From NCBI RefSeq assembly GCF_038443705.2, contig NZ_CP151767.2, positions 930,001-994,000 of the forward strand: a stretch of DNA of 64,000 nucleotides. The letters are read 5' to 3'. Origin of the DNA: Yoonia sp. SS1-5 (GTDB lineage: Bacteria; Pseudomonadota; Alphaproteobacteria; Rhodobacterales; Rhodobacteraceae). Below, piece by piece: positions 1 through 8,528 of the stretch. Position numbers and translations under genes: made by a program. The first letter of the stretch is position 1, and each line of letters starts with the position of its first letter. The notes beneath the pieces were generated by a model. The model saw only the letters and a list, made by a program, of their open reading frames with translations. It was not told the origin of the DNA and did not search any database.

Positions 1-918
1 CGTCTGGAATTTAGCGAGCACACGGGCCACGCGGTGATGGTCTATGGCCAGACCGAAGTGACGCGCGACTTGTATGATGCGCGTGAAAAGGCGGGTGGCA
101 AGATTGAGTTCAACGTCGAGGATGTGGTGATCTGTGATGCCAAATCCGAGACGCCTTATATTACCTACACCATTGATGATGAGCCGCGCCGGATCGATTG
201 TGATTTCATCGCCGGCTGCGATGGGTTCCACGGTGTCAGCCGCAAGACAATCCCTGAAGATGTGCGCACCGAGTTTGAGAAAGTCTATCCATTTGGATGG
301 CTTGGCATCTTGTCTGAAACGCCGCCGGTGAATGACGAATTGATTTATGCCACGTCCGATCGCGGCTTTGCCCTATGTTCGATGCGCAATGAAAACCTAA
401 GCCGTTATTACATCCAATGCGATATGTCAGACAGCGTTGATGACTGGACAGATGATGCGTTCTGGGCTGAACTCAAACGCCGCATTCCCGCCGATCAAGC
501 CGCAAATCTTGTGACTGGTCCAAGTATTGAAAAATCCATCGCGCCTTTGCGCTCTTTCGTGTGTGAACCGATGCAATGGGGCAAGTTGTTTTTATGCGGT
601 GACGCAGCCCATATTGTGCCACCTACGGGTGCTAAGGGATTGAACACTGCCGCCTCAGACGTGAACTATCTGTTCCGTGCGCTCTGCGACTTCTACGAAA
701 ACGGCGATAGTGCAGGGATCGAAGCCTATTCCGAAAAAGCACTATCGCGCGTCTGGAAGGCCGAGCGGTTTAGCTGGTGGTTCAGCTCCCTGATGCACCG
801 CTTTCCCGATCAAGGCGGATTTGAGCAAAAGATGCAGTTGGCCGAACTCGCGTTTCTGCGGTCCAACAAATCGGCCCAACAGGCGATGGCGGAAAACTAT
901 GTAGGCTTGCCCTACTGA
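1..918 (+). CDS. pobA: 4-hydroxybenzoate 3-monooxygenase, 5'-truncated
   Basis: This FAD-dependent flavoprotein hydroxylates 4-hydroxybenzoate to protocatechuate using NADPH and O2, feeding the pca genes downstream. The reading frame is open from base 1, so about 85 N-terminal residues, including the first GxGxxG FAD motif, lie outside the window. Visible family marks are MVYGQTEVTRDL, the substrate/NADPH region DFIAGCDGFHGVSR, the second FAD motif LCGDAAHIVPPTGAKGLN and the typical C-terminus ENYVGLPY. The stop codon shares one base with the pcaD start. It is a confident family call, and the only incompleteness is the window edge. Confidence 0.96.
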   Translation, partial: RLEFSEHTGHAVMVYGQTEVTRDLYDAREKAGGKIEFNVEDVVICDAKSETPYITYTIDDEPRRIDCDFIAGCDGFHGVSRKTIPEDVRTEFEKVYPFGWLGILSETPPVNDELIYATSDRGFALCSMRNENLSRYYIQCDMSDSVDDWTDDAFWAELKRRIPADQAANLVTGPSIEKSIAPLRSFVCEPMQWGKLFLCGDAAHIVPPTGAKGLNTAASDVNYLFRALCDFYENGDSAGIEAYSEKALSRVWKAERFSWWFSSLMHRFPDQGGFEQKMQLAELAFLRSNKSAQQAMAENYVGLPY

Positions 919-1712
919 TGCAAATTTTCGCACGTCCATATGGGGGATTACACTGGCGTGAAGACGGTGATCCGGCGGGGATGCCATTGGTGTTTGCAAA
1001 CTCGCTTGGGACCGACTTGCGCCTGTGGGACCCGTTGTTGCCACATCTTGCGGCGGGCTGTCGCATCATCCGCTACGATCTGCCGGGACACGGACTATCC
1101 AGCGGCCCCGATGGCCCTTATGCGATGGAAGGTCTGGCGCAGGATGCGGCTGACCTGATTGAACATCTTGGAATTAGCAACCCGATTTTTGTTGGCTGTT
1201 CTATAGGTGGCATGATCGGTCAGGCCCTGGCTGCCACGCGCCCGGACCTGATTGACGGGTTGGTTTTGTGCAACACAGCGGCCCGAATGGGTAATGCAGC
1301 AATGTGGCAAGACCGGATTGCGCAGGTAAATGCAGCCAGTCTGGATACCATTGCAGATGCGATCATGGAGCGGTGGTTCAGCCCCGCCTTCCGCGCCACG
1401 CAGGACGTTGTTTTGTGGCGCACGATGATGGCGCGCACGTCGGCTGCGGGCTATGTTGGGTGCTGCCATGCGCTCGCGGATGCCGATTTCACCCAGTCAA
1501 ACCCGAAACTCGACATGCCCGTTTGTGCTGTTTCTGGAGAGCTGGATTTGGCTTGCCCTCCTGACCACGTCCGCGCAACTGCGGCTTCGGTCAAAGCCGC
1601 ATCATACCACCAGATTGCAGATATCGGGCATCTGCCGAGCATTGAGGCCCCCGCCACATTGGGCCGATTGATTTCAGATTTTATCGACGAGGTACATCAC
1701 GATGGATCGTAA
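918..1712 (+). CDS. pcaD: 3-oxoadipate enol-lactonase
   Basis: A cytoplasmic alpha/beta hydrolase of 264 residues that opens beta-ketoadipate enol-lactone to beta-ketoadipate. The nucleophile elbow is GCSIGGMIG near residue 96, the acid residue lies in SGELDLACP and the catalytic histidine is in ADIGHLPSIEAP near the C-terminus. The length is normal for the single-domain enzyme. The start overlaps the pobA stop (TGATG) and the 3' end overlaps pcaC by 11 bases, so the genes are translationally coupled. PcaD and PcaC are separate proteins here, not the PcaL fusion seen in some bacteria. Confidence 0.95.
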   Translation: MQIFARPYGGLHWREDGDPAGMPLVFANSLGTDLRLWDPLLPHLAAGCRIIRYDLPGHGLSSGPDGPYAMEGLAQDAADLIEHLGISNPIFVGCSIGGMIGQALAATRPDLIDGLVLCNTAARMGNAAMWQDRIAQVNAASLDTIADAIMERWFSPAFRATQDVVLWRTMMARTSAAGYVGCCHALADADFTQSNPKLDMPVCAVSGELDLACPPDHVRATAASVKAASYHQIADIGHLPSIEAPATLGRLISDFIDEVHHDGS

Positions 1713-2085
1713 AACAGCAGGCATGAAAATACGGCGTCAGGTTTTGGGCGATGCCCACGTTGACCGCGCAGAGGCGGCAAAAGGCCCGTTGGACACCGCT
1801 TTCCAAGACCTAATCACCGAAGGGGCGTGGGGCACGGTCTGGGCAAGCGATGGTATCGCACAGCGTGAGAGATCCATGTTGACATTGGCCTTGCTGGCAG
1901 CGCTTGGCAACTTTGACGAACTGCCGATGCACATTCGGGCCACCGCCCGCACAGGGGCAAGCAAGCAAGACGTGGTCGAGGCGTTCCAGCATGTCGCAAT
2001 TTATGCGGGCGTACCTCGGGCGAACCGCGCTTTGCATATCGCCAAAGAGGTGTTTGCCGAAATGGAGAAAGGAGACACGCCATGA
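1702..2085 (+). CDS. pcaC: 4-carboxymuconolactone decarboxylase
   Basis: A 127-residue AhpD-fold/CMD-family protein that decarboxylates gamma-carboxymuconolactone to the enol-lactone used by PcaD. Family features are the N-terminal [13 protein letters not shown], the central [20 protein letters not shown] segment and [16 protein letters not shown] near the end. The ATG lies inside the pcaD 3' end and the last four bases (ATGA) overlap pcaH. Order and spacing show a co-translated pcaDCHG unit. The length matches the stand-alone enzyme. Confidence 0.95.
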   Translation: MDRKTAGMKIRRQVLGDAHVDRAEAAKGPLDTAFQDLITEGAWGTVWASDGIAQRERSMLTLALLAALGNFDELPMHIRATARTGASKQDVVEAFQHVAIYAGVPRANRALHIAKEVFAEMEKGDTP

Positions 2086-2810
2086 GCGCGCTAAAACCAC
2101 TCAAACCCCGCGACCGCGATTGGCACCCGCCTGCAGATACGCCTGACTACAAAACCACCCGTGCGCGTGCGCCGCGTCAGCCCTTGGTGTACCTGCCGCA
2201 AACCGCAAGTGATCTGTCTGGGCCGACCTTTGGCCACGACGATATTTTGCCGGGCGATAGTGATTTGCTGACCAATTACGCAGCTCCCGGAAGCAGCGCC
2301 ATTGGGCAACGCATTTTGCTGCATGGCCATGTGCTGGATGAAGATGCGCGGCCAATCCCGGACACGCTTGTCGAAATCTGGCAAGCCAACGCGGGTGGGC
2401 GTTATCGTCACAAAAACGACAGCTACCTTGCGCCGCTTGACGATAATTTTGGCGGATGTGGGCGTGCGCTGACGGATGGGACAGGGGCTTACCGCTTCCA
2501 AACGATCCTGCCTGCACCTTATCCGTGGCCCAACGGTCCAAATTCTTGGCGGCCCGCACATATCCACTTTTCGGTCTTTGGGACCGCCTTCGCGCAGCGC
2601 CTGATCACGCAATGCTATTTTGAAGGAGACCCGCTGATTGTACATTGCCCGATTGCCAAAGCGATCCCGAGTGCGGCGGCAATTGATCGGCTTGTTGCCC
2701 GCCTTGATCTGGAAGCTGCGACACCGTTTGACATGCTCGCCTACCGGTTCGACATCGTGTTGCGGGGACGGGAGGCCACGCTTTTTGAAAACCGCAAGGA
2801 GGGGATGTGA
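2082..2810 (+). CDS. pcaH: Protocatechuate 3,4-dioxygenase beta subunit
   Basis: The beta subunit, which carries the non-haem Fe(III) site of the intradiol dioxygenase that cleaves protocatechuate to beta-carboxy-cis,cis-muconate. The 242 residues contain [17 protein letters not shown], with the first iron-ligand tyrosine, and [20 protein letters not shown], with the second tyrosine and the His-x-His ligands. The last base of its stop is the first base of the pcaG ATG. The protein acts as an alpha-beta heteromultimer with PcaG in the cytoplasm. All four expected ligand positions are present. Confidence 0.97.
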   Translation: MSALKPLKPRDRDWHPPADTPDYKTTRARAPRQPLVYLPQTASDLSGPTFGHDDILPGDSDLLTNYAAPGSSAIGQRILLHGHVLDEDARPIPDTLVEIWQANAGGRYRHKNDSYLAPLDDNFGGCGRALTDGTGAYRFQTILPAPYPWPNGPNSWRPAHIHFSVFGTAFAQRLITQCYFEGDPLIVHCPIAKAIPSAAAIDRLVARLDLEAATPFDMLAYRFDIVLRGREATLFENRKEGM

Positions 2811-3352
2811 TGAGCACGGATTTCAAGGAAACACCGTCCCAAACTGCTGGCCCCTACGTGCATATCGGGCTGATGCCGCAGGACTGCGGCGTGTCAAAGC
2901 CTGCGCAATTGGGTGCTTTGCGTCCAACCGGCACGCAGCCCATCGAGATCACAGGAACCGTTTGGGACGGCGATGGCGCGCCGGTCAAAGACGTGCTGAT
3001 TGAAGTTTGGCAAGCAGATGAGCAGGGCCAGACCACGACCGATGGCCATGCGTATTGGCAGCGGGTTGCCTCCGACTTTGAAACGGGCAAGTGGCAGATC
3101 AACACGGTGAAACCCGGCACCATCGGCAATGCCGCCCCTCATCTTACACTCTGGATCGTGGCACGAGGGGTTAACATCGGCTTGCACACGCGGCTCTACT
3201 TCCCAGACGATGCGCTTGATGCTGTCTTGCAATCGCTCCCTGTGGACAGACGCGCAACGCTGCTCGCGCAGCAAGACGGCAATAATCCCGCGCGTTACAC
3301 CTTCAACATTCACCTGCAAGGTGACAAGGAAACGGTTTTTTTTGATGTCTAG
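2810..3352 (+). CDS. pcaG: Protocatechuate 3,4-dioxygenase alpha subunit
   Basis: The non-catalytic partner of PcaH, 180 residues. The alpha-subunit signature TPSQTAGPYVHIGLMP is near the N-terminus, followed by the shared dioxygenase fold segment VLIEVWQADEQGQ. As expected for the alpha chain, the iron-ligand histidine pair is not conserved (NAAPHLTLWIVARG). A GTG three bases upstream is in frame; the ATG at 2810 is chosen because it overlaps the pcaH stop. The 3' end overlaps the next gene by 8 bases. Confidence 0.96.
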   Translation: MSTDFKETPSQTAGPYVHIGLMPQDCGVSKPAQLGALRPTGTQPIEITGTVWDGDGAPVKDVLIEVWQADEQGQTTTDGHAYWQRVASDFETGKWQINTVKPGTIGNAAPHLTLWIVARGVNIGLHTRLYFPDDALDAVLQSLPVDRRATLLAQQDGNNPARYTFNIHLQGDKETVFFDV

Positions 3353-4193
3353 GAACACACAAAACCCCTGTATTATCTGCGTGGCCATCACAGGATCGCT
3401 GCCCCGCAAAGCGGACAACCCGGCCGTCCCCACCAGCGTCAGCGAACAAATCGAAAGCACGCAGGCCGCATTTGAGGCCGGTGCAAGCATCGCGCACTGC
3501 CACGTGCGCGAGGACGATGAAACACCCAGCTCTGACCCAGTTAAATTTGCCCTGCTCAAGGAAGGGATTGAGACCCATTGTCCGGGTATGATCGTGCAGT
3601 TGTCAACCGGCGGTCGGTCCGGTGCAGGCCAAACCCGAGGTGGGATGCTGCCGCTGGCACCGGATATGGCCTCGCTATCAGTTGGATCGAACAACTTTCC
3701 CACGCGGGTCTATGAAAATCCGCCCGATCTGGTGGACTGGCTGGCGTCAGAGATGCGCAAGTACAAGGTCAAACCCGAGATCGAGGCCTTTGATCTCAGC
3801 CATATTCACCATGCGGTCATGATGAATCGGGACGGGCGCATCCCCGGCAAACTTTATATTCAGTTCGTGATGGGTGTGAAAAATGCGATGCCCGTCGACA
3901 AGGATGTCTTTGATTACTACATCGAAACTGTCGAACGGTTGGTACAGGATGCGCAATGGTGTGCCGCAGGCATTGGCCCGCATCAGACTACACTCAATGA
4001 ATGGGCCATTGCTGCCGGGGGTCATACACGCACCGGACTGGAAGACAATATCCGCATGGATCGTGACACCCTTGCGCCGTCAAACGCTGCATTGGTGCGA
4101 CGGGCCGCCGAATTGTGTGATAAATACGAACGCCCCGTCGCTACCTGGCAAGAGGCGAGGCAAATTCTTGAGCTGCCGTTGCGTGCAGGTTGA
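3345..4193 (+). CDS. Beta-keto acid cleavage enzyme (BKACE, DUF849)
   Basis: A 282-residue BKACE-family protein, a TIM-barrel zinc enzyme whose founder (3-keto-5-aminohexanoate cleavage enzyme, Kce) condenses a beta-keto acid with acetyl-CoA and releases acetoacetate plus a new CoA ester. The zinc-binding motif AHCHVRED is near residue 47, and the C-terminal glutamate site is TRTGLEDNIRMD. The frame stays open upstream of 3345, but the ATG at 3345 overlaps the pcaG stop and gives a family-length protein. Its place between pcaG and pcaB suggests that beta-ketoadipate is the substrate, giving succinyl-CoA and acetoacetate. That role is an inference from context. Confidence 0.88.
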   Translation: MSRNTQNPCIICVAITGSLPRKADNPAVPTSVSEQIESTQAAFEAGASIAHCHVREDDETPSSDPVKFALLKEGIETHCPGMIVQLSTGGRSGAGQTRGGMLPLAPDMASLSVGSNNFPTRVYENPPDLVDWLASEMRKYKVKPEIEAFDLSHIHHAVMMNRDGRIPGKLYIQFVMGVKNAMPVDKDVFDYYIETVERLVQDAQWCAAGIGPHQTTLNEWAIAAGGHTRTGLEDNIRMDRDTLAPSNAALVRRAAELCDKYERPVATWQEARQILELPLRAG

Positions 4194-4196
4194 GCG

Positions 4197-5267
4197 ATGA
4201 CCCCTGATCCGTTTTCACACCCTATCATGGGTGGGCTTTATGGTGATCGCGAGATTGGCGCCTTTTTGGGTGTCGATACGACCTTGCAAAATATGCTTGC
4301 TGTCGAGGCGGCCTATGCGCACGCCTTGGGACAAGCGGGCAAAGTCCCGATCAAAGTCGCGCAGCGCGCTGCCGAAGAGATTGCGACCTGCCAGCTTAAC
4401 CTCGCTGATCTGCGTCAGGGCATGGCCGTCGACGGTGTCTGCGTCCCTGCGATGGTCAGGCAGTTAAAAACCAAACTGCCGGACGACCTGCATGTTGCCT
4501 TGCATAGTGGTTTGACTTCTCAGGATGTGATTGACACCGCGTTGATCCTGTCACTGGTGCCGATCTTGGCCATATTTGAGACACGGCTGAAGGTGTTGGA
4601 AGCCGCGCTCAGCTCTTTAATTGATCAATTCGGGGCGCAGCCCCTGCAAGGTCGCACAAGAAAGCAGGCGGCTTTGCCGATCACTGTCGCGGATCGCATT
4701 GCAGCTTGGACGAGACCGCTTGCTCGCCACTTAAAGCGGCTTGATCAAATGAAAACGGATTTATTGGCGCTCCAGCTTGGCGGGCCTGTTGGAACCCGAG
4801 AACAGTTGAATCCCGAGATCGCAAGGCATCTTGCCCATGGTCTTGGCCTCTTTGACCCAGGTTCGGCATGGCACACAGACCGCAGCGCACTTACGGATTT
4901 TGCCGATTGGCTGTCGCTGGTCACGGGCGGGATTGGTAAAATCGGTGAAGACATATGCTTGATGGCGCAGCAGGGCTTCGACGAGATCTCTGTTGCAGGC
5001 GGGGGTACGTCCTCGGCCATGGCGCACAAGGCAAACCCGATCCTTGCAGAAACGCTGGTGACACTGGCGCGCTACAATGCGACGCAACTGCCCGGCATGC
5101 ATCACGCTTTGGTGCATGAACAGGAACGCTCCGGCAGCGCATGGGCGCTGGAATGGATGGTTTTGCCATCAATGATAGTGGCCACGGGAACGGCCCTGAA
5201 CACGGCGATCAGTTTGTGCGGGAACATTAAACAGATGGGGAAATGGGATGGCAAAAGCCTCAGCTAG
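4197..5267 (+). CDS. pcaB: 3-carboxy-cis,cis-muconate cycloisomerase
   Basis: A fumarase/aspartase-superfamily enzyme that lactonises beta-carboxymuconate to gamma-carboxymuconolactone, the substrate of PcaC. The 356 residues include the superfamily loop GGGTSSAMAHKANPILAE near residue 275, a GLTSQDVIDTAL active-site segment near residue 105 and an N-terminal DPFSHPIMGGLYGDREIGAF typical of PcaB. Many PcaB proteins are longer, about 450 residues, because of a C-terminal domain; this short form looks complete, with a clear stop. It is the last gene of the operon, three bases after the BKACE stop. Confidence 0.93.
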   Translation: MTPDPFSHPIMGGLYGDREIGAFLGVDTTLQNMLAVEAAYAHALGQAGKVPIKVAQRAAEEIATCQLNLADLRQGMAVDGVCVPAMVRQLKTKLPDDLHVALHSGLTSQDVIDTALILSLVPILAIFETRLKVLEAALSSLIDQFGAQPLQGRTRKQAALPITVADRIAAWTRPLARHLKRLDQMKTDLLALQLGGPVGTREQLNPEIARHLAHGLGLFDPGSAWHTDRSALTDFADWLSLVTGGIGKIGEDICLMAQQGFDEISVAGGGTSSAMAHKANPILAETLVTLARYNATQLPGMHHALVHEQERSGSAWALEWMVLPSMIVATGTALNTAISLCGNIKQMGKWDGKSLS

Positions 5268-5376
5268 GGTTCAGCCAACCAAGACGAATGTTGGAAATAT
5301 CTATATGCTCGAAATCTAGAGTTACTAGTCAGAATGACCGGTTCGGTGAAATGTGCCGCTTTGCTCAATAAGCCCC

Positions 5377-5449
5377 GCTGCACAAGCGAAAGCATTCTGC
5401 GCTAGCAATAGCCGCAGCTGCACAAGTCCGGTTTGTCCCGCATAGCGGG
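5377..5449. repeat. Short direct and inverted repeats at the pca-ccm junction
   Basis: The 191 bases between the convergent pcaB and ccmG genes hold no convincing ORF. The ten-base word GCTGCACAAG occurs at 5377-5386 and again at 5417-5426, and CCCGC-ATA-GCGGG at 5437-5449 can form a small hairpin. This could be a decayed dispersed repeat or a weak terminator. No T-tract follows the hairpin on either strand. Confidence 0.4.
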
Positions 5450-5458
5450 CATCTGTAC

Positions 5459-5995
5459 TCACTCCGACGCGTTCGCCAACTCAGGCAGAAACCGCTGCTC
5501 ATAGTCCGACCCAACCAGCGGCCCGGCAAACCGGTAGAGCACCGTGCCGTCCCCATCCACGATGAAGGTTTCGGGCGGTGCCGTCACCCCCCAGTCGATC
5601 GCCACCCTGCCGCGCAGATCGAACCCGGTTGCAAAGAACGGGTTGTCATAGTCCACCAGATAAGACCCGGCCTGATCCTGCTGATCGCGGAAATTGATGC
5701 CTGCGACGCGGTAGCCTTGGGCCTCTAAATCCAACAGGTTCGGGTGTTCCGCCCGGCATGGCGGGCACCAGCTGGCCCAGAAATTCACGATAGTCACATC
5801 GCCTGATCGCAGGTCATCATCCGTCAGTTGCGCGGTCCCCTGAACCGCCTCAACCGGGACCGCAGGGGCCGGCTGCCCGAGATAGGTTGATTGCCGCTCA
5901 TCCGGATTCTCGCGCAATATGCCCGCAACAGCCAGTCCGGCAAATGCAGCAAAGAGCACGGGCGGCAGGATCATCAGAGGGGACAATCTAGCCAT
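5459..5995 (-). CDS. ccmG: Cytochrome c maturation thioredoxin CcmG (DsbE/HelX)
   Basis: A periplasmic, membrane-anchored thiol:disulfide oxidoreductase that keeps the apocytochrome c CxxCH cysteines reduced for haem ligation. The 178 residues start with one membrane segment (about residues 7-26), followed by a thioredoxin-like domain with the active site FWASWCPPCRAEHP near residue 75 and the CcmG-type GVTAPPETFIVDGDG near residue 135. The start overlaps the ccmD stop by 8 bases. It is the last gene of the ccmABCDG run. Confidence 0.96.
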   Translation of the reverse strand: MARLSPLMILPPVLFAAFAGLAVAGILRENPDERQSTYLGQPAPAVPVEAVQGTAQLTDDDLRSGDVTIVNFWASWCPPCRAEHPNLLDLEAQGYRVAGINFRDQQDQAGSYLVDYDNPFFATGFDLRGRVAIDWGVTAPPETFIVDGDGTVLYRFAGPLVGSDYEQRFLPELANASE

Positions 5996-6131
5996 TTTTC
6001 TCGACCTTCCTCAGGGCCGCGCGAATGCGGACATAGCGCCGCCAGCTCAGCCCGACAATGCCCGCAAGCAGCGCGATGCTGACAGCATAGGCCGATAGCA
6101 CTTCGGTCGCGTATTGACCCAGATCAGGCAC
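5988..6131 (-). CDS. ccmD: Haem exporter protein CcmD
   Basis: A 47-residue, single-span protein that helps release haem-loaded CcmE from the CcmABC complex. The frame reads from a GTG at 6131 (VPDLGQYATEVLSAYAVSIA...) to a TAG at 5988. It has one hydrophobic segment (about residues 13-29), then a basic WRRYVRIRAALRKVEK tail, which is the CcmD pattern. It overlaps ccmC upstream and ccmG downstream by 8 bases each. Identification rests on position, size and topology. Confidence 0.9.
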   Translation of the reverse strand: MPDLGQYATEVLSAYAVSIALLAGIVGLSWRRYVRIRAALRKVEKNG

Positions 6132-6852
6132 GGTTTGCCCTCGCTTGCAGGGCGCGGATGCGACGCGCGCGAATTTCAGTCCGGGTGCGCATCAGCACCA
6201 GCGCAACGAATAACAAAACGAACCCGGCGATACACGCCAATAGCGGGAACCAGAACACATCGGCCACGTTTTCCTCCTTATCCAGCGACAGGGACGCGCC
6301 TTGATGCAGGCCCTGGTTCCAGAAATTCACCGCATAGCGCGACAGGATCGCAAATACCGATCCCACCATGCACAGCACACTTGTCAGGTCAGCCGCGGTG
6401 TCGGGATCCTCGATTGCTTCCCACAAGGCGATATAGCCCAGATAGAACAGAAACAGGATCAGAAATGATGTCAGCCGTGGGTCCCAGGCCCAATATGTCC
6501 CCCACATGGGCTGCCCCCAGATCGCACCGGTGAAGAGCGCGATCAATGTCATCGTCAGCCCCACTGGCGCCGCCGCCCGCGCCGCCAGGGCCGAGACATG
6601 ATGCCGCCTTATCACCCAGATCAGCGACGCCACAAGCATCATGACCCAGGCATTGATCGCCATCATGGCCGCTGGCACATGCAGATAGATAATCTTGACC
6701 GTCGACCCCTGCCGGAAATCATCCGGTGTAAAGAAAAAGCCCCAGACCAGCCCCACAAGCAGGCAGGCCGCCGACAAGGCACAGCACCAGCGCAGCACCG
6801 GCGCGGTCCAGCCCATGAACTTTTTCGGATTGGCAAATTCCCACAACGACAT
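6124..6852 (-). CDS. ccmC: Haem transporter/lyase subunit CcmC
   Basis: An integral membrane protein of 242 residues with six predicted spans. It presents haem to CcmE in the periplasm. The diagnostic tryptophan-rich WWD motif is MWGTYWAWDPRLTSFLILF near residue 115, with histidines on either side (for example YLHVPAAMMAIN near residue 55) in the expected haem-ligand positions. Gene order ccmB-ccmC-ccmD is conserved, with 41 bases between ccmB and this start and an 8-base overlap with ccmD. Confidence 0.97.
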   Translation of the reverse strand: MSLWEFANPKKFMGWTAPVLRWCCALSAACLLVGLVWGFFFTPDDFRQGSTVKIIYLHVPAAMMAINAWVMMLVASLIWVIRRHHVSALAARAAAPVGLTMTLIALFTGAIWGQPMWGTYWAWDPRLTSFLILFLFYLGYIALWEAIEDPDTAADLTSVLCMVGSVFAILSRYAVNFWNQGLHQGASLSLDKEENVADVFWFPLLACIAGFVLLFVALVLMRTRTEIRARRIRALQARANRA

Positions 6853-6893
6853 CCGGCTTATCTACCCTACTCTTCCCATGCATCAATCCCCGA

Positions 6894-7550
6894 TCACCGC
6901 AGATTGATGCGCAAAACTGCCGCAGTCGCAAAAGGCAGCAGCGCAAAGCATCCTGCCGTGATCCCGCCCAACAACAGCAGCGCGCCGGTCGGGTCCAGCC
7001 CATCCGCGCCCCGCCGCACCGCCTCGGCCCCAAAGATCAGCGTGGGCACATAAAGCGGCAGGACCAGAAGCGACAGCAAAAGCCCGCCCCGCCGCAGCCC
7101 CACCGTCAGCGCCGCCCCGAACGTGCCGATCATCGACAAGGCTGGCGTGCCGATCAGCAGCGACAGCAGCAAAAAAGGATACGCATCCGGCGCAAGCGAC
7201 AGCAAAAACCCCAGCGCAGGTGCCGCGATTGTCAGTGGCAGGCCGGTCGTCATCCAATGCGCCAAGGCCTTGATCAGTCCCACCGCCTCTAGCGGCAGCG
7301 GTGAGGTCGCCAGCAGCGGCAGCGACCCATCCTCGAAATCCAATGCAAAGATCCGGTCCAGCGACAAAAGTGCGGCCAGCAAGGAGGCCACCCACAACAT
7401 CCCCGGCGCAATCCGCTGCAGCAACGCGGTTTCCGGCCCGACCCCAAAAGGCACAAGGACCACAACGATCAAAAAGAACGCAAGCCCCAGCCCAAAGCCG
7501 CCCCCTGCCCGGATCGCCAGACGCAAATCGCGCCGCAGCAGCGCAATCAC
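6894..7550 (-). CDS. ccmB: Haem exporter permease CcmB
   Basis: The membrane subunit of the CcmAB ABC transporter that drives release of holo-CcmE. It has 218 residues, about six hydrophobic segments and the characteristic start [16 protein letters not shown] plus the family segment [20 protein letters not shown] near residue 60. Translation starts at a GTG that overlaps the ccmA stop (GTGA), so the two subunits are coupled. The codon choice is strongly GC-rich at third positions. Confidence 0.96.
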   Translation of the reverse strand: MIALLRRDLRLAIRAGGGFGLGLAFFLIVVVLVPFGVGPETALLQRIAPGMLWVASLLAALLSLDRIFALDFEDGSLPLLATSPLPLEAVGLIKALAHWMTTGLPLTIAAPALGFLLSLAPDAYPFLLLSLLIGTPALSMIGTFGAALTVGLRRGGLLLSLLVLPLYVPTLIFGAEAVRRGADGLDPTGALLLLGGITAGCFALLPFATAAVLRINLR

Positions 7551-8164
7551 AAGAATGCCTCGTCTGCGCCATCTGCGGCATCCAAAGGGGCTTTGAAGGG
7601 GCTCAGATCAAGTTCTGGCGCGCTAAGTCCCAGATCAATATGCGTCGCGACAACGGCGCAACCGCCTGCCCCAAGATGGTGATCCTGTAGCCAGTCAGCA
7701 AACAGCTTTACCGAAAACCGGTCTAGTGAGACGGTCGGTTCATCCAGAAACAGGACCTTGCGACCGATGACCCCCAGACGGGCCAGACCAAGGCGGCGCT
7801 TTTGCCCGGCTGACAATGTGCCGCCAAGCCGGTCCTGCAAGTCGACCAAATCAAACTTGGACAGGCTTGCCGCAACAAGATCACGGGTGCCGTGTATGTC
7901 GGCCCAGAACGTCAGGTTTTCGGTCACCGTCAACGCAGCCTTGATCCCATCGGCGTGGCTGGCATAGGCGCCTGTATCCTCGGGATACGCGATCTGCCCG
8001 CTGGCTGCCGGCTGCAACCCGGCTAGGGCGCGCAGCAGCGTTGTTTTCCCGATGCCGTTCGGCCCCCGCAAGATCAGCGCCTGTCCCGCTGCCACTTCAA
8101 AGCTGACATCTGACAGGACCGGCACGCCACCGCGGGCGCAGGACAGGCCCGAAACACGCAGCAT
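7547..8164 (-). CDS. ccmA: Haem exporter ATPase CcmA
   Basis: The 205-residue ABC ATPase partner of CcmB. It shows Walker [13 protein letters not shown] (residues about 34-45), the signature [14 protein letters not shown] near residue 115 and Walker [14 protein letters not shown], followed by the H-loop [10 protein letters not shown]. The variant signature (LSAGQ instead of LSGGQ) is usual for CcmA. It begins one base after the Mth938-domain gene and overlaps ccmB, so it lies in the sec-ccm operon. Confidence 0.97.
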   Translation of the reverse strand: MLRVSGLSCARGGVPVLSDVSFEVAAGQALILRGPNGIGKTTLLRALAGLQPAASGQIAYPEDTGAYASHADGIKAALTVTENLTFWADIHGTRDLVAASLSKFDLVDLQDRLGGTLSAGQKRRLGLARLGVIGRKVLFLDEPTVSLDRFSVKLFADWLQDHHLGAGGCAVVATHIDLGLSAPELDLSPFKAPLDAADGADEAFL

Positions 8165-8165
8165 C

Positions 8166-8519
8166 CTAGACCGGGATCAGCGCAACCGCCACGCGCCGCC
8201 CTTCTGACAACAACACATTGTAGGTCCGACAGGCGGCTGGTGAGGCCATCGGCTCAACCCCGATATGCGCATCATCAAAGGCCTTGCGAAAATCAGCTGG
8301 CAGATGCGCAATCTCGGCACCGGTCCCGACAAAAATGACATCCACCTGATCTGCCATATCCAGCAATGTGGCGATGTCATCGTACCCCCCCCAGGGTTTC
8401 ACCCCGGACGGAAACAGCGCAATCGGGCCGTCCACGCGTTCGCCGGCGATGCGAAAGAAGCCGGGGCCATAGCCCTCGATCGGGACACTGTCATTATAGT
8501 CGATTTCATTCAGACGCAT
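8166..8519 (-). CDS. Mth938-like domain protein (DUF498 family)
   Basis: A 117-residue protein of the Mth938/NDUFAF3 (DUF498) family. The mitochondrial relative is a complex I assembly factor; the bacterial role is not settled. The ordered fold is visible in [32 protein letters not shown] and [14 protein letters not shown]. Its place between secF and ccmA is conserved in Rhodobacterales, which suggests an envelope or respiratory assembly role, but this is inference. It starts 9 bases after secF and ends just before ccmA. Confidence 0.85.
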   Translation of the reverse strand: MRLNEIDYNDSVPIEGYGPGFFRIAGERVDGPIALFPSGVKPWGGYDDIATLLDMADQVDVIFVGTGAEIAHLPADFRKAFDDAHIGVEPMASPAACRTYNVLLSEGRRVAVALIPV

Positions 8520-8528
8520 GGGCAGCCC

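Noticed and set aside
3129..3344. Frame extension of the BKACE gene into pcaG
   Set aside because: It runs wholly inside pcaG in another frame, and the ATG at 3345 gives the normal family start.
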